DNA of 26,836 nt from Lachnospiraceae bacterium (lineage in GTDB: Bacteria > Bacillota > Clostridia > Lachnospirales > Lachnospiraceae), in the NCBI GenBank assembly GCA_017446125.1, contig JAFSRL010000218.1:1-26836 (forward strand), in the 5' to 3' direction. Made by a program: the position numbers and the translations under genes. How positions within the stretch are numbered: position 1 is the first letter of the stretch; the number at the start of each line of letters is the position of its first letter. Shown here piece after piece: positions 16,323-24,207 of the stretch. The notes under the pieces are model-generated. The model had not been told where the DNA came from. It did no database searches and saw only the letters and a program-made list of their open reading frames with translations.

Positions 16323-16616
16323 TCACGGCGCCGCTTTGAATATGATTTCATTTTCGTAGACGAGGCCCAGCTTGTCCTTCGCCTCTTCCTCCACATACTT
16401 CTTGGTCTGTGTGTACTTTTTAAACTCCTCAATCTCTTCGGCACGCGCCTTCTCCGCTTCAATCTGGGAAAGCAGCTCCGCTTCCCGTGCGAGATAGGCG
16501 TTTTCCTTCTTCTTGAGGCGGTACCCGCTGACCGAGACCGCGCCCAGAAGCAGCAGTACAACCAGTGTCACCAAAAACATGCCGAAGCGGTTTTGTCTCA
16601 TGACAATCCGCATCAT
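16323..16616 (-). CDS. divIC: Septum formation initiator, DivIC/FtsB family
   Basis: 97 aa. After a short basic N-terminus (MMRIVMRQNRFG) there is one TM helix (about 12-31, MFLVTLVVLLLLGAVSVSGY). An extracytoplasmic coiled coil rich in K/E/A follows (about 34-75), then the short conserved tail YVEEEAKDKLGLVYENEIIF. This is the DivIC/FtsB layout; these proteins form the FtsL-FtsQ/DivIB subcomplex of the divisome. AAAGGG at 7-nt spacing favours the ATG at 16616 over a GTG two codons earlier. It lies between rqcP and tilS, as expected, but the sporulation genes yabP and yabQ usually in front of it are missing. Confidence 0.92.
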   Translation of the reverse strand: MMRIVMRQNRFGMFLVTLVVLLLLGAVSVSGYRLKKKENAYLAREAELLSQIEAEKARAEEIEEFKKYTQTKKYVEEEAKDKLGLVYENEIIFKAAP

Positions 16617-16662
16617 GTTCACCCTTTGTTGTTCGGATTTGCGTAAATTGTATTACAAAATA

Positions 16663-16691
16663 ATGATAACGAAATTTCAACGAAATGTCAA
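16663..16691 (-). promoter_or_regulatory. Promoter of divIC (and probably tilS)
   Basis: TTGACA (16691-16686) and TATCAT (16668-16663) are separated by 17 nt. The spacer contains a tandem repeat of TTTCGTT with 11-nt period. Confidence 0.75.
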
Positions 16692-16718
16692 ATGAAAATT
16701 ATCAGATTTGCGTTTGCG

Positions 16719-16958
16719 TCACAGGTACTCAAACATCGACTCCGCGTCTTCCTTGCGGACGGTCTCCCTGATTTCGAGCACGCGCACGCGCGTCTCCTTG
16801 TTGCCGAAGCGGATTAAGATTTCGTCCCCGGTCTTGACCTCGTACGAAGGCTTCTGCGGCCTGCCGTTGACCTCCACACGAGAAGCGGCGCACGCCTCTT
16901 GTGCGAGCGTGCGCCGTTTGATTAATCGTGATACTTTCAGATACTTGTCTAAACGCAT
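16719..16958 (-). CDS. rqcP: S4-domain RNA-binding protein RqcP (YabO/Hsp15-like)
   Basis: 79 aa. The S4 fold fills the N-terminal part, MRLDKYLKVSRLIKRRTLAQ, with VEVNGRPQKPSYEVKTGDEI following. In Firmicutes RqcP binds stalled 50S-peptidyl-tRNA complexes with RqcH and supports C-terminal alanine tailing. The ATG comes 3 nt after the hup stop with only a weak GAAG site, so translational coupling to hup is likely. Position directly after hup matches Bacillota synteny. The C-terminus is short and acidic, as usual. Confidence 0.92.
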   Translation of the reverse strand: MRLDKYLKVSRLIKRRTLAQEACAASRVEVNGRPQKPSYEVKTGDEILIRFGNKETRVRVLEIRETVRKEDAESMFEYL

Positions 16959-16961
16959 GAA

Positions 16962-17240
16962 TTACTTCTTGTTGACGAGATCCTTTAACGCCTTGCCGGC
17001 CTTGAACTTCGGCGCAAGCGATGCCGGAATCTTCATGGTAGCACCGGTCTGTGGGTTGCGGCCCTCACGTGCAGCACGCTTGGAAACTTCGAAGGTACCA
17101 AAGCCCACAAGCTGAACCTTATCCTTCTTCTTGAGCTGCTTGCCGACGATGTCGATGAACGCTTCCAATGCGCCCGACGCATCCTTCTTTGTTAAACCGG
17201 CTTCCTTTGCAATTGCATCCACAAGTTCCTGTTTGTTCAT
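16962..17240 (-). CDS. hup: DNA-binding protein HU
   Basis: 92 aa, the normal HU length. This histone-like dimer bends and compacts DNA. It begins MNKQELVDAIAKEAGLTKKD, and has the VGFGTFEVSKRAAREGRNPQTG arm region with the conserved RNP tip and the closing PASLAPKFKAGKALKDLVN. The start follows AGAGGAGGATAAC. A strong promoter and a leader hairpin precede it. It is first gene of hup-rqcP. Confidence 0.97.
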   Translation of the reverse strand: MNKQELVDAIAKEAGLTKKDASGALEAFIDIVGKQLKKKDKVQLVGFGTFEVSKRAAREGRNPQTGATMKIPASLAPKFKAGKALKDLVNKK

Positions 17241-17273
17241 GAATGTTATCCTCCTCTTTCAGAATGAAGTTTT

Positions 17274-17291
17274 GCAAGCCCTGCGGCTTGC
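17274..17291 (-). other. Leader hairpin of hup mRNA
   Basis: GCAAGCC/GGCTTGC, a 7-bp stem with a 4-nt loop, lies near the 5' end of the predicted hup transcript. It does not cover the ribosome-binding site, so it may stabilise the mRNA. Confidence 0.5.
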
Positions 17292-17304
17292 GTGCCTATT
17301 CCCA

Positions 17305-17333
17305 TTTATACGCTCAAAACCGCGATTTGTCAA
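17305..17333 (-). promoter_or_regulatory. Promoter of hup-rqcP
   Basis: TTGACA (17333-17328) and TATAAA (17310-17305) with 17-nt spacing; predicted start near 17298. Confidence 0.85.
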
Positions 17334-17344
17334 TGAAAATCGGC

Positions 17345-17380
17345 AAAAAATGCGACAAAATCCCCTAAAATAGGGGATTT
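17345..17380 (-). terminator. Terminator of the GGDEF-PEGA operon
   Basis: The perfect 10-bp stem AAATCCCCTA/TAGGGGATTT (17380-17358) with a 3-nt loop is followed by TGTCGCATTTTTT on the minus strand. It sits 52 nt after the PEGA gene and just upstream of the hup promoter. Confidence 0.7.
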
Positions 17381-17432
17381 CGCACACTTTTCATCGATTA
17401 ATCGTTATATTTACAGTCTTTTCCGTCAATTC

Positions 17433-19079
17433 TCATTCCGCAATCAGGGACGGGAAATTGTAGGTGCGGTTGTTGTCGTCATCGTCCACGCTGATCGTGT
17501 AGGTCTGCGTCTGGTAGCCGTCCATGCGCAGCGTCACCGTATGCAGTCCCGGCAGCTTCTCGATGTACGTGGGCGTCGTGCCGATATACGCGCCGTCAAA
17601 ATACACCATCGCCCCCTCCGGCCGGTTGAACGTGATGCGTCGTCCGTTCACCGCGGTCTTCGCGGGATCCGTTTCCACCCAGGTGCCGTTGTTGTTGGGA
17701 TCCGTCTCGATCCAGCCGCCGTTATTCGTTGAAGGGTTCGTATCCACCCAGCCGGGGCTTGCCGTGTTCCCGATCACCGCCTGCACGGTCGAAGCCGCAT
17801 TCGAGGCGTTGTTGTTCGTTGCCCCCGTGCCGGAATTGCTCCACGTGCCGCCCGTTGCGCTTGTGCCCGCATTCGACGCCGTGGTGGATGATGTCGAGGC
17901 GTTCGTTGCACCCGTCGAGGACCCCGACGCGCCGGTGTTGGTCGCGTACGTGCTCGCGGCGGTCGCCGAAGACGTCCCTTCCGTTGCCGCGGTGCTCGCA
18001 GCAGTTGAAGCCGTGCTGCCTGTGCTGCTTTCCGTTGAAGCCGCGGAGGAGCTCTCACGCAGGTTTAAGTTGATGGTCGCCTCCTGACGTCCCACCTTTA
18101 AGTACGCGTTCATCGTCGTATAGCCTTCCGCCTCCACACGCAGGGGATGAATCCCGATCGTGTACTGCTGCGGCACATCGTTCATCGCGCGTTCGTTGTC
18201 GACATACACCTCCGCGGTGTCCGGCACCGTATGGAAGGTGACGGTCCCTAATCGTGCGTTGGACGAAGAAATCCTTGAAACATCCACGACGGTCTCGCGG
18301 TTTCTCTCAATCGTCACCTCATCCGTGAAGTCAAAGCCCTCGCCCTCGATGCGCAGCTCATACGTCCCTTCCGGCACCGTCGCAAACATACCGGGCGTAA
18401 TCCGGCGGATGTAGGAGCTGCCAAGCTCCAGCCAGCCGCCCACCAAAGAGATGTCGCCCACGTTGTCAGAGGACAGGGAAATGTAGCCGTGTCCCTTCGC
18501 AATCGTAATCGCGTAAATCTCATCGCCCACGCCGCGCACGTTGATTGTGTCCGCGGGCAGGATGCCGGATAAGGAAATCCGGTCGGAGCCCGCAAGGATG
18601 AGCGTCATGGGGGTCAGCTTGTAAAACTTGCCGAAGACCCTTGCCGTATCCACGCCGGCATTCAAATCGTAGTCCGCGACATCCGTGTACGAAAACGCGT
18701 CGCGCGAAACCACGAGACTGTTCAAATGCTTCGTGCTCTTTAAGAACGTTAAGTCCACAATCGTGCCGGGCTCCAGGAGCCGTGCGGAAAGCGGCTGTAA
18801 GTTCGTATCAAAAATCATGCTTGTGTTGTCATAGGAAAGCGTATAGGTGCGCCCCCTGTCATGATTGAACAACCGGACAAGCTGCTGCTCAAAATCGACC
18901 GCGACAATCGTCGCCGTGTCCGCGGAATCGTACTTCCCCAACAGCGACATCGCGCCCGTGTTGGTCGTCTGTGCCGCGGCGTTTTCCTGCGCACGCACGT
19001 TGACGGGAGCGCCTGTTCCCGCAAACAAAAGCGCCGCCGCCATGATGGTTGTTAATGTTTTCCTTACCGACTGTCTCAT
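17433..19079 (-). CDS. Secreted PEGA-domain surface protein with low-complexity linker
   Basis: 548 aa. A signal peptide (about 1-30, ending NVRA-QE) leads to a beta-rich region (about 45-260). A PEGA domain (about 278-340) follows, GTVTFHTVPDTAEVYVDNER. Then come a Ser/Thr/Ala/Gly/Asn-rich linker (about 341-440), three short repeats GWVDTNP, GWIETDP and TWVETDP spaced 11-12 residues (443-472), and a second PEGA domain (about 480-545, PEGAMVYFDGAYIGTTPTYI). PEGA domains occur in bacterial surface proteins and are thought to bind or contact the envelope. The linker suits wall spanning or glycosylation. The start follows GAGGT 9 nt after the last cyclase gene, so it is the final gene of that operon and a possible output. 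No sortase motif or C-terminal anchor is visible. Molecular function is unknown. Confidence 0.85.
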   Translation of the reverse strand: MRQSVRKTLTTIMAAALLFAGTGAPVNVRAQENAAAQTTNTGAMSLLGKYDSADTATIVAVDFEQQLVRLFNHDRGRTYTLSYDNTSMIFDTNLQPLSARLLEPGTIVDLTFLKSTKHLNSLVVSRDAFSYTDVADYDLNAGVDTARVFGKFYKLTPMTLILAGSDRISLSGILPADTINVRGVGDEIYAITIAKGHGYISLSSDNVGDISLVGGWLELGSSYIRRITPGMFATVPEGTYELRIEGEGFDFTDEVTIERNRETVVDVSRISSSNARLGTVTFHTVPDTAEVYVDNERAMNDVPQQYTIGIHPLRVEAEGYTTMNAYLKVGRQEATINLNLRESSSAASTESSTGSTASTAASTAATEGTSSATAASTYATNTGASGSSTGATNASTSSTTASNAGTSATGGTWSNSGTGATNNNASNAASTVQAVIGNTASPGWVDTNPSTNNGGWIETDPNNNGTWVETDPAKTAVNGRRITFNRPEGAMVYFDGAYIGTTPTYIEKLPGLHTVTLRMDGYQTQTYTISVDDDDNNRTYNFPSLIAE

Positions 19080-19088
19080 CCGTTGACC

Positions 19089-20768
19089 TCACATCACTGT
19101 ATGCTGCGCGCGTTTCCTGTCATACATCCGGCTGTCCGCAAGCAGGAAGACATCGTGCGTCGTCGGGCTTTCCAGTTCCTCGGAGAATGCATAGCCGTAG
19201 GCCGCGGAGTGCAGAACCTGTCCGTCGGTTTTATCCAACTGCTTTAAGCGCTCCTCCAATATCAGCAAACGCCGTTCGACATCGTCCTTTGTTCCGCTTA
19301 AGGTGGCACCGCGTAAGATGACGACAAACTCGTCGCCGCCGGTTCTTGCGCAGAAGCCGACATCCCCGAAAACCTCCTTCAACAGTTTTCCGAAGGAGGA
19401 CAACAGCCGGTCGCCCGTGGCGTGTCCTAAGGTGTCGTTCGTTTCCTTTAAGCCGTTTAAGTCCAGACTGATCATACCATACCGTACACCTTCCGTGTCA
19501 ATCTGCCGTGCCTCACGGTCAAAGCTCGCACGGTTGGGTAAGCCCGTTAAGATGTCCTCATACGCCATGCGCCGCAGTGATGCCGCTTCCGCACGGCGCA
19601 CATAAGACTGCGTGACGAAGATAAAGAAGTTCATCACCTGTCCTAAGGAAAACAGCATGCCGCCCGCAGGCATCATGGTTCCGCCCAGATGCGACTGTAC
19701 CCACGGGTAACGCATTTCCAAAAAGTAAAGTACATACTCCCCGATGAAAAACAGATTGAGCATGGTTAAGGAAATCATCTGAATCTGGTTTGCGGTTTCA
19801 AGCTTTCTGCGGAAGCAGAAGACGGTCTCGACCGCCACCGCAACGATGGAGATAAATACCACAATATAGAACGGGGCACGGAACCGGTTGATTTCAAAAG
19901 CGCCGGTCAGCACCCCGAAAAAATTCCAGCCGGCCACAACATACAGCGGCACGCTGTACGCCAGGAAGATTTTTTTGCTGACGAAATTCTTTGTAATCCA
20001 GACAATGGCTGCCACGATGGGCGGAATCAGGTACAGGCAGCTGTACTCCACGATGGTTTTGTTTCCCACGGAAAAGAACAGGTTCAAAAGATCGTGCTTC
20101 GCCAGAATCCAGCCGGAGAGCACGATACAAAGGACGGCGCTGGCCAGCGTCACCCGCATTTCCGGCACGCGCCGCGCAAACAGCAGTGCAATCACAAGGA
20201 ACAGAACACCGAAGATAAAAAGATACAATCCGGATACAAAGGAAAAGATGTAATCATGTAAAAACGACTGCGCCACATCATCGTAATCACCGAAGACGGG
20301 CGTGGAAATATACCGGAACGCGTTGTCTCTTGTGATGTGAAGCACAATCGTCAGTTTCTTTGACTCTGCCCCGCGCGGCAGCAGAATAAAGTGCCGCTCG
20401 CTTCCGATAAACGCGCCGTCCTCAAGCTCTTTCATCTTATAGCTGTACACCGGCCTGTCTTCCAGGAACACCTCCACCGCCGAGTAACGCAGCTTAATGG
20501 AAAGCGTCGGGAACGGAACCTCCTTTGTGTCCGGAAGGATCCGGCTGATTGTCATGACATCGCCCTTTTTAATCTCCCCGATGCCTTCCGCTTCCATTTC
20601 CGTCAAGGCGATGTTTTCATAGGTCTCACCGCGCAGTTCGACATCAAAGCCGCCGCTCAACTCCGTCATGGGATAGGTGGACTGCACGGTCATGAGCGTC
20701 ATAAACGTCATGATGAGGGTGTAGACCGCCAGGAAACCGATTAATACGAAGGAAACACGTCTACCCAT
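19089..20768 (-). CDS. Membrane diguanylate cyclase, GGDEF (fourth of four, subtype 1)
   Basis: 559 aa. An N-terminal TM helix (about 5-27) is followed by an extracytoplasmic domain (about 30-180) with SAVEVFLEDRPVYSYKMKEL and STPVFGDYDDVA. Seven further TM helices (about 185-390) and a GGDEF domain (about 400-555) follow. The cyclase motifs are intact: DLNGLKETNDTLGHATGD, GGDEF at 477-481 and ADSRMYDRK. The RxxD product-inhibition site is missing (GDVG in its place). This is the 7TMR-DISM-like layout for sensing an external ligand and making c-di-GMP. The start at 20768 follows GGAGG and overlaps the preceding stop by 8 nt. It most resembles the second gene of the array. Confidence 0.92.
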   Translation of the reverse strand: MGRRVSFVLIGFLAVYTLIMTFMTLMTVQSTYPMTELSGGFDVELRGETYENIALTEMEAEGIGEIKKGDVMTISRILPDTKEVPFPTLSIKLRYSAVEVFLEDRPVYSYKMKELEDGAFIGSERHFILLPRGAESKKLTIVLHITRDNAFRYISTPVFGDYDDVAQSFLHDYIFSFVSGLYLFIFGVLFLVIALLFARRVPEMRVTLASAVLCIVLSGWILAKHDLLNLFFSVGNKTIVEYSCLYLIPPIVAAIVWITKNFVSKKIFLAYSVPLYVVAGWNFFGVLTGAFEINRFRAPFYIVVFISIVAVAVETVFCFRRKLETANQIQMISLTMLNLFFIGEYVLYFLEMRYPWVQSHLGGTMMPAGGMLFSLGQVMNFFIFVTQSYVRRAEAASLRRMAYEDILTGLPNRASFDREARQIDTEGVRYGMISLDLNGLKETNDTLGHATGDRLLSSFGKLLKEVFGDVGFCARTGGDEFVVILRGATLSGTKDDVERRLLILEERLKQLDKTDGQVLHSAAYGYAFSEELESPTTHDVFLLADSRMYDRKRAQHTVM

Positions 20769-22515
20769 GTAAGTGCCTCCCTCCTTCCAGTTTTCTGGAC
20801 AGCTCCTTTGCGCGCTTACGCGCATTCTTGTTCTCGTACATTCTGGAATCCGCAAGCATGTAGACATCGCTCGCGATGCCGCTTGCCACTTCGTCAGAGC
20901 CCGCAACGCCCCATGCCGCGTCATAACGGAAGCGTCCGCCGCGGCTGTTTTCCGCCTGCATCCTTGCGGCAAGGTCGTCTAAGAGCGACTGTACCTTGAC
21001 GTGCTGCGTCTCCTTGAAAATCGCCATGAACTCGTCGCCGCCCATGCGCCCGATTAAGAAGGCGTCCGTGCCGAAGATGTCGGTTAGAATCTTCGCGAAG
21101 CCGCTTAGGAAAGCGTCGCCCGCAGCGTGTCCCTCCCTGTCGTTGACGACCTTTAAGTCATTCACGTCCAGCGAGACGATGATGTAGGGGTCCGTCGTGC
21201 CGTTTAAGCGCTGCATCACTTCCTCGCAGCGGGTGCGGTTCGCAAGGTTCGTCAAAGGATCCGTATAGGCAAGACCGCGCATTCTTTCGTGCATCACCTG
21301 CGCGTTCAAAAAGTCGATGCTGTAGTAGAAATAATTAACGATTAAGCAGGCGGCAAAGATGAGCGCACCGTGCGTCGTCGTCGAGATGTCAGAGTATGCC
21401 GCGCCGTACCTTGAGAAAAACTTCAGGTAGGAATAGCGGATTAAGTCCACGATTGCCGCGACGAATAAGTAGGAGACGCCGCCCAAAAGCACCATCTCCG
21501 ACGCGCGGATGTGTACGTCGCTTTTTCTCCGGCCCAGCTTCTTTCCGGAGACGAGGCTGTACACTAAAAAGATAAACAAAGGCACACAGTACAGGACAAA
21601 CAGAATCTGGAACAGGGGCAGCGGTTCATGGATGTGCTTGATGCCCAGTGCATGCATGATGAATGCCACGATCGCGCAGACCGCGTCAAACACCGCGAGC
21701 CCGCCGATGATGCGGCGTGCCCTGCCCTCCTGAATGGTCGCGATGAAGGCGGTTGCCGCTGCCGGCATTAAGTAGAACGCCGCGTACTCCATGATGGTGC
21801 GCAGCTCCGGACGGTCGGTCAAAAGGTCCACAAGGTCATAAAAGCTCAGGATGTAAAAGCCCAGCATGACGAGCAAAAACGCGCTGCAATAAATGCGGGC
21901 GCTGCTGGTTTCGTACACCACAAGATAGACGCTCATGACGACCAGGATAAAGGCAAACAGGATTAAGAAGATGCCGGTGAACAGCTGTAAGCGGTAGTCC
22001 TGCATCAGTTGGACCTGTAAGTCAGAGCGGTTCCCCACCGTCACGGGCAAAAAGCCGGAGAAGGCGTTGTCCGTGTACACGGTCAGGGCTAAGTCCATTT
22101 GTTTTCCGGCATAGTTTTCCGGCAGCGGAACGAAGTGAAGTCTTGTCGGAATCATCTTTCCCGCCGCGCCGCGGTCATGCCCGAAGCTGTAAATCAAGAC
22201 ATCCTCCACGTAAACGTCCAGCGCGCACAGAACCGTGGAAACACGGATGCAGGCGCTGTCGACCTCGACATCCGGCAGAGCGTGGGAGGCACGGAACACG
22301 TCTCCTTTTTCGCTCGCCCCGATGTTGGTCTCGTCCAGACGCGCGTTTTCAAAGACCTGTCCCTGGTATTCCACACGCCACCCTTCGACGGGATAGTCGA
22401 TCGGGTAATCCGGCTTGTCGCGGAAGAACGGACCGTTCATCACCACAAGCAGTCCGACCGTGACGATGACGGCAAGCGCATATAGTATATATTTACTGAT
22501 ACCGCCACTTTTCAT
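20761..22515 (-). CDS. Membrane diguanylate cyclase, GGDEF (third of four, subtype 2)
   Basis: 584 aa. TM helix about 7-26 is followed by an extracytoplasmic domain (about 30-175) with CALDVYVEDVLIYSFG and NAFSGFLPVTVGNRSD. Seven TM helices (about 178-410) precede a C-terminal GGDEF domain (about 420-570). Motifs are DVNDLKVVNDREGHAAGD, GGDEF at 492-496 and ADSRMYENK. The I-site position reads TDAF, so product inhibition is probably absent. A basic tail (KNARKRAKELSRKLEGGR) ends the protein. The ATG lies 9 nt after the preceding stop with no close ribosome-binding site, so translational coupling is likely. It most resembles the first gene of the array. Confidence 0.9.
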   Translation of the reverse strand: MKSGGISKYILYALAVIVTVGLLVVMNGPFFRDKPDYPIDYPVEGWRVEYQGQVFENARLDETNIGASEKGDVFRASHALPDVEVDSACIRVSTVLCALDVYVEDVLIYSFGHDRGAAGKMIPTRLHFVPLPENYAGKQMDLALTVYTDNAFSGFLPVTVGNRSDLQVQLMQDYRLQLFTGIFLILFAFILVVMSVYLVVYETSSARIYCSAFLLVMLGFYILSFYDLVDLLTDRPELRTIMEYAAFYLMPAAATAFIATIQEGRARRIIGGLAVFDAVCAIVAFIMHALGIKHIHEPLPLFQILFVLYCVPLFIFLVYSLVSGKKLGRRKSDVHIRASEMVLLGGVSYLFVAAIVDLIRYSYLKFFSRYGAAYSDISTTTHGALIFAACLIVNYFYYSIDFLNAQVMHERMRGLAYTDPLTNLANRTRCEEVMQRLNGTTDPYIIVSLDVNDLKVVNDREGHAAGDAFLSGFAKILTDIFGTDAFLIGRMGGDEFMAIFKETQHVKVQSLLDDLAARMQAENSRGGRFRYDAAWGVAGSDEVASGIASDVYMLADSRMYENKNARKRAKELSRKLEGGRHLHG

Positions 22516-22524
22516 TGATAAATA

Positions 22525-24207
22525 TTATACTACCTTTTTTCCTTTTTGTATGGCTTTGTGCTCATACATCCTCGTATCCGCAAGCATATAGACCCCGTGG
22601 GCATCCTGCGCCTCCCTTCGGAACGCGTAGCCGTAGGAGCAACTGTGGTTGATGCCGCGCTCCCGTCTGTCCAGGTCGCTTAAGCGCCGCTCCATGTATT
22701 TCACGTAGGTTTCCGGAAGCCAGTCGTTGATGTCCTCCATGATAACAACGAATTCATCCCCGCCGATCCGGGCGGCAAAGTCCTCGTCGCGGAAGCATTC
22801 CCTGATGATGCGCGCAAAGGTCTTTAAAAGCTTGTCGCCTTTTGCGTGCCCCTCCCTGTCGTTGAGCGCCTTTAAGCCGTTTAAATCCATGGACAGGATG
22901 CAGTATTCCCCCGAAGCGCTTTCCAGCTCGTTCATGCGCTTATCCCATTCCGCGCGGTTTGCGAGTCCCGTCAGGGCATCCACAAAGGCAATGTCCGAAA
23001 GCGAGGTGTTCTCCTCCTTCTTTGCGTAATAACCCGTGACATAAATGAAGTAGTCGATCATCTGTGACATGACAAAGAATGCGGCGCCCACCGGGAAAAG
23101 CGCGGTCAGCGCCGGTCTGCGGTAGATGCCGAAGTACTCCGAAGCGTATTCCGCAAAAATTGAAATCAGATTCATGATGCTCATGCCGGCGATACCGCCG
23201 ATCCGGATTCCCTCCGATGTGTCAAACCGCTTGTCTTTCAGCAGGCGGTAGAGGTAAACACTGCTCAGTACGGTACCGGTCAGCGCCAGCACATAGAACA
23301 GCGGAAGAAATGACGTGATGTGCGCGATGCCGGAAAAAAGCAGCGGGATAAACGACAGTGACAGAACGGATGACGTGCCCGCAATCGCACGGAACACGTT
23401 CTCGTTGCCAATCCGCGGCACCCCCGTTAAGTACGCATACAAAAGCGGGATGATCAGGTATAAAAACACATGCTCCCATACGGTGACGTGGAGCTCGGGT
23501 GCCATGAAGACGGTGGCCTGCTCGCGTAACAGAATCCATGCACCCAGTGCCACACACAGCATGCCGGTCACGATGTTTGCCTCAAACCGCTGTAAGTAAG
23601 TGACATACAGCGTCATCATGATAATCATGCCCATACCGAAGACAATCAGGAAGATTCCCATCGCCAGCGGAATGAAGGTGCGGTTGGTATACGCCCTTGT
23701 CAGCGCGTCGTAATCACCAATCTGCGGCGCCGGAAGGTTGTACAGCATGCGCAGGTTTTCCGACGGGCGGTAAATGATTTCCAGCGTCCTTCCTTTGTAT
23801 GCCGGCAACAAATCCACGAAGCTCACGGAATCGCAGACCAGTTCCCCTTCCTCCAGCTCCTCTGTGTGAAACGACACAACCGGTTCTTCGTCCAGAAAAA
23901 CCTCCACGGCACTCATGCGTGATTCAATCATCATCGCGGGGTAGTTCACTTCCGGAATCTCATCCAGGGTTCTGCGCAGCGTGAGGGATTCTCCCTTTTT
24001 TAACGCGGGCACGCCCGCGGCATGGAGGTTCTCCGGGTTGATGTTGTGCAGCGCGTAATCCGTCTCGCCCGAAATCTCCGCGTCCCATCCGTCCGTCAGC
24101 AGCAGGATTCCTTTGTCCGTCATGGCATCCATGACGGACTGCCCCGCATACAAAAGAATCAGCAAAAGCGCAAACGCAATGAGGAAGGCGGACAGTCTTC
24201 TATTCAT
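22525..24207 (-). CDS. Membrane diguanylate cyclase, GGDEF (second of four, subtype 1)
   Basis: 560 aa. TM helix about 5-25; an extracytoplasmic domain (about 30-190) with SAVEVFLDEEPVVSFHTEEL and PAPQIGDYDALT; seven TM helices (about 192-400); GGDEF domain (about 405-555). Motifs are DLNGLKALNDREGHAKGD, GGDEF at 482-486 and ADTRMYEHK. An RxxD I-site (RDED, 473-476) is present, so feedback inhibition by c-di-GMP is expected. The start follows GGAGGTGACCT and overlaps the preceding stop by 8 nt (ATGAATAG), the same arrangement as between the third and fourth genes. Confidence 0.93.
   Translation of the reverse strand: MNRRLSAFLIAFALLLILLYAGQSVMDAMTDKGILLLTDGWDAEISGETDYALHNINPENLHAAGVPALKKGESLTLRRTLDEIPEVNYPAMMIESRMSAVEVFLDEEPVVSFHTEELEEGELVCDSVSFVDLLPAYKGRTLEIIYRPSENLRMLYNLPAPQIGDYDALTRAYTNRTFIPLAMGIFLIVFGMGMIIMMTLYVTYLQRFEANIVTGMLCVALGAWILLREQATVFMAPELHVTVWEHVFLYLIIPLLYAYLTGVPRIGNENVFRAIAGTSSVLSLSFIPLLFSGIAHITSFLPLFYVLALTGTVLSSVYLYRLLKDKRFDTSEGIRIGGIAGMSIMNLISIFAEYASEYFGIYRRPALTALFPVGAAFFVMSQMIDYFIYVTGYYAKKEENTSLSDIAFVDALTGLANRAEWDKRMNELESASGEYCILSMDLNGLKALNDREGHAKGDKLLKTFARIIRECFRDEDFAARIGGDEFVVIMEDINDWLPETYVKYMERRLSDLDRRERGINHSCSYGYAFRREAQDAHGVYMLADTRMYEHKAIQKGKKVV

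Noticed and set aside
20769..20972. 68-residue N-terminal extension of the fourth cyclase
   Set aside because: It overlaps the end of the third cyclase gene in another frame; GGAGG before the ATG at 20768 sets the start.
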